In this document: positions 44,440 to 63,300 of the stretch, piece after piece
Position numbering within the stretch: position 1 is the stretch's first letter
How the letters are laid out: each line of letters starts with the position of its first letter
From: Jacaranda mimosifolia
Lineage: Eukaryota; Streptophyta; Magnoliopsida; Lamiales; Bignoniaceae
Reading direction: 5' to 3'
DNA: 64,000 nt
NCBI GenBank assembly: GCA_018894105.1
Contig: CM032117.1
Span: 40,404,501 to 40,468,500, forward strand
The notes under the pieces: model-generated
Databases searched by the model: none
Seen by the model: only the letters and a program-made list of their open reading frames with translations
What the model was told of the DNA's origin: nothing
Position numbers and translations under genes: made by a program

Positions 44440-45780
44440 TTATTATTATTCTTATTTTTTTTTAATGAACACACAGGCAGCACCCACCAAGACTTTTATA
44501 ATAAAATTATTTTTCTTTCAAAGCAAAATTAATAATAACTTCATTTTCAACAAATTTTCCAACTCATTGTCAAAATTCATTCTCTCATAATTTTTTTTCA
44601 AAACAATAGAAAACATTTTCACACATTACTACAATTTTTCTAAACAATAGATATGTTATATGAATAGAAAATGAAAAAGAAAAGAGAAAGAAAAAAGAAT
44701 CAATAGTAATATCAATCCATTTTTGAACAGAAGAAGTAGGGCGTTTGGCCTTCCATCTTCTTCCCCTTTGTAACCATAATAAAAAGTTTCGTATTCCCTT
44801 CTCCCCATGCCATAAATCCCCAATGCTCATTGTACCATCAGTATCAGATTCCCAGATATCTCTTTCTTATTAATCACAATAATGCCAATGCAACAATTCC
44901 ATATATATATATTGTATATATCACACGCACTTTTCTCTCACCATCGAATCAGTACTGGTCTCTTTCATGATATCATCTAAATCTGAAAACTGAAAAAAGG
45001 CTACACTTTATTTTATTTTTTCTACATATTTTTCTTTTTTTGAAATAATTAAATACTTCTTTCAAAATATCATTTTTAACCAAAAAATTATAAAAAGCTT
45101 AGGGAGTGTTTGGTTATTTTTTGCCAAAATATAAATATATATTCATTTTCCCTCCAAAATATTAAAATAAGTTTATCCAAAATATCTTCTCTTATCCTTT
45201 ATTATCTCCAAAATTTTCTCATTTTCCCATATCTATATATATATATATATATTATATCATGTATATTTTATTATTATTCTTATGATAAAAAAATTACTTA
45301 ATTCAATTTTTACCTTAAAAATTCAATAAAAATATATTGATTTGATCGCTAAATAAGAAATGTTTTCCCCAAATTATATAAACAAATATACCAACACTCT
45401 TTAACACAAATTTCTAATTATTTTCCAAAGACATAAAGAAACATCCATCATTTTGCAATCCCCAATACAACTTTCACATCTCTCAATCTCACTCTCAAAA
45501 TTTATTTCTCAAAATAAATAATACAAAACATAATCAAATATTACCTAAATTATTTGAAATTCTTAATATTATCGAATAATGTACATTTATACGGATCAAT
45601 AATTATTTTAACACAACTTATATTTTTAAATTATTATAATACCATGGTATTAATGTAAATCACTACTCAAATGAAAATTATGTCTGAACATTTCCTAAAA
45701 ATAAAAAATATCTTATCTAACAATAAAATTAAATATACATTTTATTCCTCAAACATCACCTATATTTTCCAAAACACAAG
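43985..45780. other. Intergenic region upstream of the helicase gene
   Basis: AT-rich. It holds an (ATT)n run at 44402-44440, AT microsatellites near 44910-44930 and 45232-45250, and a possible MITE-like unit from about 45103 (GGGAGTGTTTGGTTATTTT) to 45548 with weak inverted ends. The minus-strand frame 44585-44830 begins with a plausible ATG and a mixed composition but has no recognisable motif. Confidence 0.4.
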
Positions 45781-45960
45781 AAATAAAAAGAAAAAAAGAA
45801 AAAAATATTACAGACCCAAAAGAAGTTCATACCATCATCATCACCTGTTCTCGTTCTTGTCCTTTTTATCCACCAGCTCTCCCAGCAGTCACAAAACCAC
45901 TCTATACCAGCACAAAGCCCACATTTCCATTTTCCTCTGGATCACTCCATTTCCATCGCC
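45781..45960 (+). promoter_or_regulatory. Probable 5' UTR of the helicase gene
   Basis: A pyrimidine-rich, GC-richer leader directly before the ATG at 45961, typical of plant housekeeping 5' UTRs. No clear TATA box was identified at a fitting distance. Confidence 0.4.
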
Positions 45961-50312
<4,352 letters not shown>

Positions 50313-51500
50313 AGTTTGTATTAGCAAATTCTGCATTGCGTAAGAGAATGGCAAATGGAAATATAGTGTCCAATATCAGGCCGTAAGCTTGTGTGGTTGG
50401 CTGATGATGAATATTTTTGACACAATTTTGGAGTACTGCAACTTATATCGTGGGGCAATCGCTGTTACTGACTCGTGCAGCTGAGTACCCAGCTAATATA
50501 GCGTTGCTGAAATATGCTTGTTTTGCGTAAACTGCTTAATGCTCTTTTAACATTTATTCTATACTAGTAATTTTGATACATTCGATACATGTGCTAAAAT
50601 TCTTATATAGTCTAAAATATATGAAAGTACTTATTTTCTATATGATATTAATATTTTAATAATTTTAATATATTTATACAAATTTTATATAAATAATAAT
50701 GATAAAAATATGATAAAATTATTAATGTGTATTATAAAATGATGCATTATGGAAAATAATTATTATATAAATTGAAGTTATGAAGATTTAAAAAAAAGAA
50801 GTGGAGGTATTTTAGGCATATCACTCAAAAACACCAAAAAAGAGTAGGTACTTTATTAATAATATATATATATATATTAAAAAAAAAAAGGTCACCTTAT
50901 AAAATGACGGTTCCGTCACTGCTACATTAAATTATTATTTATCTATTTTATTTTTAAATATTTAATTAAATTGATAAAAAAATTTAAGATTGCCAATGAA
51001 ATTTTACTTCTTAGAAAAAAATTATATTTCTATTTTCTTTCCTACTTTCTTATAGTCCTATCACATTCTATAAATCTGCTGCATATTCTTTTGAAAATTA
51101 ACTCTAAAAAAATAATCTTATCAAATTCTTTTTAATTGTCATTTGCCTCAAATTCAGTCTGCATGAGTAAGGTTAAAGGAAAATAATGACATATATTGGA
51201 ATGGAAAATTATTAGGTCATATTGGTTTTCTTTTTGGTTTCTTGAATGGTTTTTTATGTTCTCTCGAGTGTAAGTTTATTTTGAGTGTTGTATTATTTAT
51301 ACTATATTTATTCAAATTTATACATGTAAAAATAGCGTGTCATAACAATAAATAAATAACCCATAAGGATCAAGTTGGATTCATTTTTATACATTTCTGT
51401 TTTAGTCCTCTAGAAAAAACCAAAATATGAAAACTATAACAAAATGTGTTCCTCTTCCTCTTCCTTTTTCTTTACTTCCCCCTGAAATGGAAAAATTTTA
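50313..51500. other. Helicase 3' UTR and AT-rich intergenic DNA
   Basis: About 200 bp after the stop still look like a 3' UTR of mixed composition; the rest is AT-rich. No further gene was seen. Confidence 0.4.
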
Positions 51501-51850
51501 GGCCTTGTTCTCCTATGTTTTGGCCATTTTTAAAATTTTTTTTTGGGGGAATAGGTTTTTGGGAGAAAATTTGGAGAATGTGCCAAATGTTTCCTTTTGT
51601 TTTGAAAAAATATGAAAAATGATTTGAGTATGAATTGTTTGCTTCTTTATGCTTTGAGGGAGACAAACTTTACTATTAATATCAAATTAGTTGCTTTTTT
51701 GCTAGGTTTGTAGAGTGAAAGTGCTTTTTCTTATGTAATATATTATATATGTATGTATATTTATAGTTGGACGATGTGTGTGTGTATATATATGTAATAA
51801 CTAATGTATTGTTGTAATAAAATGATGTGTAATTAATTCAATTGGTGCTT
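51501..51850 (-). repeat. Harbinger 3'-end segment, copy c (partial)
   Basis: It starts GGCCTTGTTCTCCTATG after TTA and matches 13323-13640 and 24008-24350, through the 'TTTTTGGGAGAAA', 'GGGGGAAAC/GAGGGAGACAAACTTTA' and 'GATGTGTAATTAATT' stretches. Sequence before 51501 does not match the other copies, so the transposon end really lies here. Confidence 0.7.
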
Positions 51851-52940
51851 TATTTTAAAATATATATTTTTATGAATTTAACATTAGCAAATATTTATTA
51901 TTTGGAAGAAAATATTTATTAATATATATTAATTATTTATGAAATTATAATTATAATTTAATTATAAAAAATCGGCTAATATCATAATTATATCATAATT
52001 GTTGATATCGGCTTATATAAAAAAATTTAATAGTTGTACATTAATTATAAACTAATTATTATTTATCTTAAAATATAATTATTTAATTATTTATTATTTA
52101 CAATTCATGTATAAATAAAACTTAGTTATTTATTTAAATAATATATATATATATAAGACTTAATAATGATTCACCAAATTAAAAAAATAAATAATTTTAT
52201 ATTATATAAAACTAAAGCATCTTAAATTATTTATTAAACAAATAACTGTAATATTTAATTATACATGAAATATGAAACATAGTTAATATATGCATAACAA
52301 CTTATTTAAATAATTAAATAAATAAATTTAATTAATTTAATAAGTTATTTATTTACTTTAACTTATTATTTAATTAATACATTATTTAATAAATAAATTA
52401 CTTAGTAACAATCAATTTTTTTTACTTAATTTTAATTAATTTTCTCGATATTTATTTTAATTGTATTCATATTAATTTATTAAACTTAATAGATTATTAA
52501 ATAAATATCATACTATAATTAAATTTTTTATAATAAATTTAAATAAATGTGAATATTAATATTTAATGAAGATTATTTTTTGAATAAGATTAATTTATTT
52601 ATTATATCTAATTAAAACATCTTAAATTTATTAATATTTAATTAATACATTAAATATTAAATATAACTAATAAATTATTTAATTAATAAGTAATTTAATT
52701 AATTTAATACCTTATTTAGTAAATAAATTATTTATTAAAGTTAATTAATTTTCGCGACGATTAGTTTAATTAAATTTGTGAACATAAATTTTAGAATTTT
52801 TTTAGTAAAATTTTAATAGTTTCATATAAGTAAATATGTGTGTGTGTGTGTGTGTGTGTATTACTCTAACCTACAAAAGTGTATGCAAGTGGCAACAGTC
52901 CTCTCGCGCGTGATGTAGGTTTTTTTTTCCTACAGGGCTT
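51851..52940. other. Extremely AT-rich stretch
   Basis: It consists of runs of TTAATTAATTTAATA-like words with a (TG)n run at 52838-52859. It may be the remaining body of the Harbinger copy that starts at 51501, but no coding trace was found. Confidence 0.4.
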
Positions 52941-52960
52941 CCAAAACGACGTCGTTTTGG
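52941..52960. promoter_or_regulatory. Perfect 20-bp palindrome with a GACGTC core
   Basis: CCAAAACGACGTCGTTTTGG reads the same on both strands. The core is a bZIP-type C-box half-site pair. It lies in a GC-richer patch (52900-53000) inside AT-rich DNA. Whether it acts as a promoter element is unknown. Confidence 0.5.
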
Positions 52961-55900
52961 GTGGGCGCTACTGTGGTGGGTTGTGCTCTTTGCTGATGGA
53001 TTTGTACTATTGAGAAAAGGGGGATTAAAATAAATTGTTGTTATGGGAGGTCAGAAGAAACGTGTTTCTTTTTTTTGGTTTGTTTTTGAGGATGGTCATG
53101 TTTCTTTTTTCTTGGGTTGTCTCTTGCTGTTTGCTGTCTGGAGATAGAAGGGTATTGAAATTGGGGCTTTTGCCGCAGGGTTTGGTATGTGTGGATATGA
53201 ATTTCGGGGGAATGGTTGGTGTGTGCTTGCAGGCTAGATGGATGAAAAAGCTTTGGACGTTTAGCTGGCTTACTGTGCGAAGATGGAGTGAGGAAAAAAA
53301 ATGATGTCTATTGCCCTCTTCTTGTCCTACTGTGGCCTGTACAGGATAGTTGTGGTTGCAGTCTTGTTGCATAGGGGAGTTGTTATTGAACGCCCATTCT
53401 TTATTTATTTTTTTTTTCTAATTTTACGTTTTTGTACTTACACAAAGAAGGCTAATTTTTGCTCTTTTTAGCTATCGTTTGCTTTCATTCCTTCTTCTGC
53501 TATTTGGCTTGTTGTTGAAGGCGGTTAGTTGTTTTTTTGGTTTCCCTCTCCGCATTCTTCTTGTTCTTGCTGTTCTCTTATGGTTTTTGTATGTATGTTA
53601 TTAGAAGAGACCTGTGTTGTCCATTAGGTTGTTATAATCTGCGGGCTTTGATCTTACAAAGTTTTTTGGTGTTTTGAGTTAAGATTTTTGGCCTACCAAT
53701 TAATTTTTTTGTCGTTGTGGCTTCTTGGTGTTTTCCTTTCGGTATTTGTTTATGAGTATTGGTTGCTTTCTCTAATCTTGTAAATGGTCAAACATTAGAA
53801 ATGTTGGTTTATACTTTCTAAAAGATTGTGGCTTAGTTTCTTGTGCGTGGTTTTTGTTGGTTTTAAGTAGAACTTTTCTTTTTTCTTCATTTTTACAGCA
53901 TGCATGGGCTGACAGTAGGCTTTTATATTTTATTTTCCCTAACTTTCTCTTTATTGGTACTGATTTCTGTGTATTTTAATTTTTTTTAAAGAACTCTTCC
54001 CTTTTATCAACTGATGTTTATGATCTAAATTTTGCTTTCTTGAATTCACGCTATATTTCTACTATTTTTGTTTCTTTTTCAAAAGATTCTTGTTTAGCTT
54101 TGTTGTTTAATAGTTTTGGTGATGTTTTTTGGCATTTTGTTTATAAAATGAATGCATGGAGACAACTTGTATTAATGTTTTTAGAGGTTTATATTATAAC
54201 TTAAACTTATATATGAGTTTTTTTTTTTTTTTTTGAAGAAGTATTGATTATGTTTTAATATTGATATATGTGTACATTAGACATCTTATGTTTAATAACA
54301 TGATCTATTTTTATGATAGTTGATAAGAAAATAACTTCGGTTTTGTTTTTGTTTTATTTATTTATTTTTACTAGGATTGCAGTTTGGAGTTTGTTCTAGA
54401 AGAAGGTTAATTTCAACAAGGTATGATTGTTTATTCTATTCTTTTTTTGTACTATTTGGAGTTTGCACTGTTTAATAGCCATAGTTTTAATTGCAAAAAA
54501 ACTTTGAATTTTCTGTACTTCATTAGTTATGGACTGTGTATTGTTTACAATGGATTTTTATTCTAGTTTCTTATTTGCATTCTACTACATTATCTGTTCT
54601 TTCATTTGCTTCAAAATATTGTTGAAGTGATTTAAGTGAGACTGATGTTGCTTTGTGGTGTTTCACAGTTGTGACATAGGATGCTGGAGTTAAAGTTACT
54701 AAGGACATATCAATAATATTTGTGATGATAACAATACTAAAACATTAATTTTAAGTGTTTATGAAAAATGAAAATGAGTAAGGTTGCAACAAATTAAAAA
54801 TGAACTTGGTATTAGAATTACTTTAATAGAAAAATGCTCCGGCTATATAGTCAATAATGTAGTATAATATGATTATTTTCGCAAAAAAATGTTTTGAGGC
54901 AATTGGCAATGAATTTGCTTTCCTAAATTAGAAAGTAAGAGAGCTCAAAAATGAAGAAGGCATAAAGCTGCCTATTTATTTTCAAGCTCACAGGGGTAGT
55001 GTCACCTTTGAGTTATAAGTGTGCAATAGACTTTCAACATGGTGTTTGACAGTTGTGACATATGATGCTGAAGTTAAAGTTACTAAGGGCATATTAATAA
55101 TATTTGTGATGATAACAAACCAAAACATTAATTTTAAGTGTTTACGAAAAATGAAGATGAGTAAGGTTGCACCAAATTAAAAATGAATTTGGTGTTAGAA
55201 TTGCTTTAATAGAAAAATCCTCCTACTACGTAGTCGATAATGTAGTATAATATGATTATTTTCGCAAAAAGAAGTTTTGAAGCAACTGGCAGTGAATTTG
55301 TTTTTCAAAATTAGAAAGTGAGAGAGCTAAAAATTGAACAAGGCAGAAAATTGTTTATGTATTTTCAAGCCCACAGGGGTTGAGTCCGCTTTGAGCTATA
55401 AGTGTGTGATAGACTTTCAACAATAGATTAGTAAATATGTATATTCATGCTATATTAGTTGTCATCGCTACGAAAGGCATCTTTCTTATTTGTACTAAGA
55501 TTCTCTCTCGTCACTTTCAATTAACCATTCTAAGTGATTTTGATGACTATTTTGAATTTGCTTATATAGAAAAAAGTTATTGGTTTTCTAACTTAATGTT
55601 GATAATTTGTTTTGTTTGCTGGAATAGTTGTAATGTTTCTGTCTTGTGTGTTTCTCTTCTAAATATTTATGTTGGTCTTTCTTCTTAAATATTTATGATT
55701 ATTTTAAAAACTTTCCTTTTGCAATTAAAATATATAGAATATCTTATTAGTTTTCTTATGAGTTTATGATGTGAGTTGTCTATAAGTTTTGTTTTTAAGG
55801 ATGCATTGAATGTATATATATTTTGGAAGTGTTTATTTTTGGGATGTTATGCTTAATGATATGGGTCTTTATTATAATAGATGATAAATGAAGATTTCTA

Positions 55901-57324
55901 TTGTACTTTTATATTATTGATTTTAAAATTCTTTAAGATTTCTATCCTTATTTCTTTTTATTTAATTCTTATAGAGTTTCTATACTTCGGAGTTTTGTTT
56001 GTTTTGAGAAAAGGGCTAAGGATATCTTGCTATTTTTTCCTTGCTCGTGGATTGTACAAATATTGTGCAAAGAATTTGCTCTTTCAGTTAAAGTTATTTA
56101 AATTTTCTTTTAGTGATGTCTTTGAAATAATTTAATAATATCTTGTAGCAAATGAAAATAAAAATTAGCTTTTGTTTAGCTGCTATTAATTTTAATACTT
56201 TTGATGATTGTTGCTTGGAATGTTGGAAGAAAATGTGTCTCATCCATGTATTATTGTTATTTTTGCTTTTTATGATTTTTTATTTTTGCAATTTTTTTGT
56301 CTTCCTTCTTATTTCTTTGCAGAAAATTTTTAGCAGCTTTTTAGCTTGTTTTGTAAGTGAGCTATAGAGTTTAGTGTGTTTGGGAACTCTTTCGTAGTAG
56401 TCATTTTTTTGTGGTGTTTTGAGCTTCTATTTTCTGGTTGTTTGCTTGGATATTAATATATTATAGTACAATATATTTTTTTTACTTGAGTCTTGCTGTT
56501 TGGAATGCAAAAAAAAATTCTTCTTTGTGGCTTTATTGATGTTGTATAGTTTAATAATGATAATCTTCAATTGTACAATAATTGAAAAGTTGGGCAGATC
56601 CTTATTTGCTCTTGCTTAGACAGGGTTCTTGTTTGTTTTATTTTCCAAAGTTTATTGTTGTATAGGTTTACAATTAAGTAATAATTGATGAGATGTTTAT
56701 ATGTTTCATGTTCGATTGTGTATGATTTGTTTTATTTTTTTTCGCTTGTTTGCTTTATGGTTGTTGGGTTTATTTTCCTTGATTACCTTAAAAATGCAGG
56801 AATTTTATTTAGCTTCTTTTGTTGTGTGAAAAGAATTTGTACTTCTTAAGGTAATATTTATGAATGATGTTTATATGTACTTTTGTTTATTTTGAATCCA
56901 AAAACTGTTATTCTTTTTTAATTAGCTTCTATTTTTGGTATTCACTTATTTTATATTTTCTGTTTGTTAATTATTTTGTTATTTATTGTGAGCTTATTGT
57001 ATATGTGCTTATTTTTAAGATAGATAAATAGTTTTGCATTTTATTTTACTTTTTAAGAAATGTTGTTAAGGCATAATAATTTTTCTTTTGCTGCATTGGT
57101 TATCATTCTTTTGTTTTAATATTCTATTGGTTTGCTTCTTTGCATTTATATTGAAGTTTTTTATAGCTATGTATGTTGTAATAAGGTTTGTTATTTAAGG
57201 TAGTTTTTTTGGGTATAGTACTGTATTAGTGTCGGAACATAATAGTTTTTGTTTTGTTGAACTTGTTTGACTTTCTTCTTTGCTTATTTAAAACTTTAGC
57301 CTTTTTATATATGCTTTGCTACTA
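52961..57324. other. T-rich stretch before the Helitron gene, possibly its leader
   Basis: This stretch is strongly T-rich on the plus strand with many GT/AG pairs, like intronic or leader sequence. Several medium open frames (53035-53304, 55437-55688, 55881-56135, 56152-56367) are hydrophobic T-rich readings without motifs. A Helitron 5' TC end was not identified. Confidence 0.4.
54656..55422. repeat. Two-copy tandem duplication, about 383-bp unit
   Basis: Units 54656-55039 and 55040-55422 match throughout. Both contain CAGTTGTGACATA.GATGCTG, AATATTTGTGATGATAACA, GTATAATATGATTATTTTCGC and AGACTTTCAACA, with scattered differences. It is non-coding and arranged head to tail. Confidence 0.85.
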
Positions 57325-60300
57325 GCTATGGAGCATGATAAAAGGCAAAAAGTGTGTAGGTAAAGGGCTAGATTTGCTTATAAATCAATGTCTAAAGAAG
57401 AGAAGGCACTCTTCCTTCAGAGACAACGGGAGAAATATAGGTGCTGTGTTTCTACTGTAGATAAAGTTTTTTTGTTAAATACAAATGAATCAACATCAAT
57501 GAGTACTGTCAAAGTTGATGATGGAATTCTTTTAACAAATAAACAAAATTCCATCGCTCCAACAACTGAATTTGTGTCTTCTAATCGTAATACTCATGTT
57601 GAATCCTCAAATATTTCAATTGATGAAAATGTTGCAAATGATGCATTAAATAACTCTAATGGAACCATCAGTTCTGGAATTGAATATGTATCTTTTAATC
57701 ATGATACTAATGGTGAATCCTCAAATATTCCAATTCGTGAAATTGCTGCAAACAATACAACAGATACCTTTAATGGAACTATCACAACTATATCCTCAAC
57801 GCATATTTCATCAATGAATTTATCCAATATTGTGATCACCAAAGATGCTATGAACTATGCAGCAGGTATGTTTAATCTAATAATCTTAAATGCTTCTCCA
57901 TTGCACATTAATCTACTTAAATAATTGAATTTATAGATTAATTGTAATGCCCTGACTAGGAGGCAATTGCTCCCGTATGGGGTGCTACCCATTCTATACC
58001 ACGAGTCTCTTTTGAATAACAGAAAATACATTTATCGAAATCCAAATTATTTAATTTCTACAACAACATCCATCAGATGTTTAATTATAAACCGAAATAT
58101 CATGAATCACACTTAGCACTTCTATAACCCTCATTACCTCATGTGTCACCTGGGTTAGTCTATCCTCATCACTTGTTCCTATCTAGGGTAAAGAACGAAA
58201 AATAATAATGAAACAATGAAAGTCCGAATGACTTAGTGAGATAGTCTAGCAATAACAAGAGAGTGATAATTTCTCAAATAACACATAGAAAGTAAGTAGA
58301 AACATTTAAAACTTCTAGAAGTCGTGAGAGAGGGTTTTAGTTAAAATTTTAGGTGATCCATCTCACCATCGTCCTATACCAGTGATGAGATTTCACAAAA
58401 TTCACTATCTCTCACAGATGTTTAAATCTCAAATATGATCAAAGAGGGGTTGATATGCCATTTGATCAACTACTAGGTTCTGTTAAATATTCGAGTTTCA
58501 AAGCAAAAAGTATTAGGCATATCAAATAAACTAAATATAAATTAGCAAACAGTTTCACTATTAAGTTGTTGATGGTTCTCCTGCCTTGTCACTCCACTTT
58601 TGAAAACACAAAAATCCTTGTTCCTCCAAAGTATCTAGTGATCAACTCGACACTGAATCACTCACTAGGTATAGCTAGTTGCATGCCTCATCCTGCTCAT
58701 AGGCGGTTACCTCCAGCTGGCCTACTGAGTAGGGATTATATGTGCATCGCGCACGGGTATCGTCCGAAAGATCTGTCACCATCATTTCGTCCCGCCCAAC
58801 TGTCTTTTGTAATCGATCCCAGAGCCCACCCCAAGGGTATTAAGTATAATAACTGATATCACTGAATACGTCTAACAACATTTCACTTAATATGTCACTT
58901 CACCATATTAAGCATGTAATCACTGATTCAGCCCAGGCTGGTTTTAGGCCAGACATGGCGAGTAATATATATATATATATATATATTGAATCACTTTTCA
59001 GCTTTCTCAACATAATCCCCAAATTTTAGATAAAGCGATATCAATCAATATCAATAGAAGCACTAAGTATAAAGGGGTGATGTAGAGTACTATTTGCAAC
59101 ACATAGATTGGAATGAAGCAAACAACCAGGATATATTAACAAGTATATATGTTCTTTCCCCAACAAAGAAATCTCATACTACCGAGTATAAACTCACTTG
59201 GAAAATGCAGAGGAATTCCTAGTACGGACACTCAAACCCTGACTTCTTAATTGAATTGAGATATGCCATAAGAAAATCGGAGTTATTATCCTATTAATCC
59301 TCTGTGTATTAAGTATAAGTATAGTTAATGTCTTAATCAAACTCAAGGTTATTATGTACTATTATGTTAATCTGTTTCACATTTAAATACTTAAGATAAT
59401 TAAATATAGTAATCCTTAATTGTTTGGAGAGTTTTGTCCTGGTTTCCCAATCAATTCAAAGTTCAGAATAAAATAACCTAAATCAACATCGTGTTGATTT
59501 CTGAACCATAACTCTTAATGTACTTAAACATCCTTATCAAGTTCCTCAATTACTTTACGGATTTAGTCATAATTTTCTCAATTTTCATGTCATCCTCAAA
59601 TATTTAAGATGATAATAATATATCACTGTTCTTAACTTAACAAATCGGTAAACAAGTTGAAAAAATCTTACTTAAGGTTCTAAAGGTAATCCGATAATCC
59701 TTTCAAGTCGATTAAGTTCAACACTATAACAGTTATAAGACTAATCCACAACTTGAACTAAACTATAGTTTAATAGTTTTAGTTCATATCATAATTAGGC
59801 TTTGATATGAGAATTCAATTACATTCAACAAATTAATCGAATTAAAATCTGATTATTGAAATATACCCAAATTGGATCGAATCGAGATCCAATTTCAAGC
59901 TGGGCATAGCCCATATAAGTTTAAGATTCAAAATTGGACGATTGCCCTAAAGTCACTGCCATGCCTATCTCTGGACTGCCATGTGTTGCAGTCGGGGATA
60001 GAGACCTCCACCACCACCAGATACGCCTCACCCCGACGAGCAAAATTTGCCAAATAATTTTCAATTTCGACGTCGGGAAGCCACCCAATTTGTTGTTTAA
60101 CGCTGCAGCAACCCTAGACAGCCGCCTTCGTGCCACCATTTAATTCTATGTCCGCTGCAGTCTAAAACTACAAATTAATGCCATTGCTGCCTTGCCCATG
60201 AGCTTGCGACCAAAACCCACCTAGGTTCGTCTCATTTCTATCACCGGAGATGGCAGAACTACCATAGTCACCGTCACCCTCATTTTCTCAATGGTTCCTT

Positions 60301-63300
60301 TGGTATTTCAGAGGGTTTTTGGTATGGTCGAGATCATTGAGCTGAGAGCTAGCTTTTTATCGGATTGGTTTGGTGTTTTTTGGTGGTTTTCCGGCGATTC
60401 ATCGTAGGGGTGGATCTGGGGTAGTTTTTGGAAATGAAACATAATTTTGTCCTTAATCTTATATATATATATATAAACATTTCCAGCTTCTTCACTTTGA
60501 CCCCCAAACTTTTCCACCGCTTTCAATTAAACACTTGAAGATTCTAACCGCCTTTAGTTTAGCCCTTGACTTCAATTAAATCCTTTAACTTTTAATTCTT
60601 GCACATTAGCTCCTAAGATTTCTATTTTTAAGCAATTGGGTCTAATTATAATTATTCTGGAGTCCTTAGACTTTTGATTTACTAACATTGACCCCCGAAT
60701 TTTTATAATTTTATGCAATCAAGTCCTTCTCTTATTTATAACTTAAACCTTTAATTATAATTTTTTTTAATTCTAGATTGTAATTGAATCCAATTTAAAA
60801 TTAATCTAGCCAAACTTATCACTTTCATATTTTATTTTATTTTGTATCTCAAAATTTGGGGTGTTACATTAATGGAAATAGTTCAAACTTCACAGAAAGC
60901 ACTTCAGTTATTTCACTTGCACATCAATTAAGGATTTGCCCAGCAACTGTAGCTAATGAATCATGTCAGCTTGAATGCTTATGTATGTTTTATTATTTTA
61001 AAAATATATTTAAAAAATTATATACTTTATTATAACTGAACTGTTATTTATTAAACTAAATATTTGAAAATTATTTCATAGATAATGACATTCCTTGTAT
61101 TCCTGTGAATGGAAGGCGTATTCAAAGCATACGGCAGCTGAAGCGTTTTGATGGGCTATCTAATATTACGTCAGTTGCTTGGGAATTACCCAGTGCACCA
61201 TCTTGTATCTATTGTGGTGCTTTTAAACTTCATCGAGAACCACCAACTTTTTGTTGTTCCTTATGGAAGGTCTCATTTGCTTCGTTAACTTGCAATAGAA
61301 TCCTCAATGATCTGTTCACCTCGGATCTTTCTGACGTTGGTCGTCGCTTTCGTGGAAGAGTCAGAACATATAATAACATTCTTGCCTTAACCTCGATTGG
61401 CATGAAAACTGATCCAGCTTATAGTTGGAATAATCAAGGAATTTATACTTTAAAAGTAAATGACCAAGTTTCACATAGGCTTGAATAATTTTGTGCTTCA
61501 GTTGAGCTACCCAAAAGATTGCAATTGTTTTTCTTGAACACGTCTGATGATATCGATCTTGAAACATTAAAGAAATTTGATTTAGATTATGATATTCTCA
61601 ATATTCTTTTGAGATGCCTAGCAAATAATCCTTATTTTTGTATTTTTAAGCACTTAAAATCATGGGATAATTTGATGAATTACACTGTTGTCCTTCGAAT
61701 AAACCCCAATATCTATAAAAAAAAATACATAATCTTCCAACTGAACAGCAAGTGGCTGCCATATAGGATGAAACAATGGATGATCCTAAGGATCTAAATA
61801 GGGATATTCGTGTTTATTGTTCAAATAATCAGTCACATCCAATTTTATACCATTTTGGGTGTTACGACCCATTACAATATCTATTGTTATTTCCCTATGG
61901 TGAGCCTGAGTGGCATGCAGGAATAGAGCGTGCTTGCCAGACAAGAAAAAGGAAAACACATTTGTAGTAGGCAAAATGTTATTTTGACTGCTGTTGGTCA
62001 ATCAACCACTAATTTATTACATCTATAACATGAAGGTACTTATTTACCTTATAATATAATCTATTGCATTTATTAAATTTAAGAAAATGAATGAGTTTCT
62101 AATTTTTTATTTAATATTATAACAATATTACAGTGTATGTTCAAAATAAGAAAAAGAGAACAAATGTGTCATGTCCAGAATACACATGTTACCGGTATCA
62201 AATTTGAGATGGAGACGATTATTGTAGTTTGCATGCAGGAATTAAGTCAACGATATGCTATTGATTCGCACGTCAGATTTGAAGCACAAAGGTTAGACTA
62301 TTATAGTACAAAACAACAACAAATAGATGCACGAACTGAGACTCTTCAAGGGATAGTTGATACTTTAGCTGTTGATGGAATCAATGGCCCTAATAAGATA
62401 TGACAACGCATAGTTTTGCCTTCATCGTTCATCGATGGGGCCGAGGGATATGATGAAAAGGTATGTGAATGCAATGGCATTAGTGCAAAGATTAGGGAAT
62501 CCTGATCTTTTTATTACAATGACATGTAATCTTGCTTGGAAAGAAATAACATCTCAGCTTTTACCAACAGAAAGTGCACATGATAGGCTAGATTTAGTTG
62601 CTCGAGTATTTAAAGCAAAAATCAAAGAGCTTAAAGATGAAATTGTGAGAAAAAAAATCTTAGGAGATATTGCAGCATATGTATATGTAGTTGAGTATCA
62701 AAAAAGAGGATTACCATATGCACATTGGATAAATTATTTTTAAACAGAATCATAAATTGACTTCTCCTGAATTTTATGATTGAATAGTCTCAGCTGAATT
62801 GCCAGTTGATTCTTCTTTGTTGTTACATTCATATGTCGTCTCTCATATGTTGCATGGACCATGTGGTGTTGCTAACCCGAAGAATGTTTGCATGAAAAAT
62901 GGCTCTTGTAAAAATAAATATCCAAAAGATTTTTGTGAAGTAACCACTCATGGTAGAGCATTATATCCAAACTATAAAAGCGTAACGATGGTAGGAAATT
63001 TTTTGTGCGAAATACATATTTAGATAACAGGTATGTTGTTCCATATTGTCCTTATTTATTTGCAAAGTTTGATTGTCATATATAAATGTTGAAGCTTATT
63101 CAGATTTTAAACTTGTGAAATATTTATATAAATATATATATACATCTCATGATAGGATTTGTTATTACATAGTTGATAATTCTTTTGTGAATAATATTGA
63201 TGAAATTAAAGAATTTTAAAGAGGTCGATGGATTTCAGCGATTGAAGCATTGTGGCGAATTTTTTTATTTGATATGACAGAAATGTATCTGTCTGTCATT

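Noticed and set aside
45103..45548. Possible MITE with TGTTTGGTTA-type ends
   Set aside because: The inverted ends match only loosely and the 3-bp flanks (TTA and TAA) do not agree, so it is not listed as an element.
53025..53372. Opposite-strand frames of 115 and 89 residues
   Set aside because: No domain on either strand; T-rich DNA gives long open frames easily.
58566..60143. Several medium frames (58566-58856, 59872-60143)
   Set aside because: They are within the solo LTR and in mutually overlapping frames without motifs.
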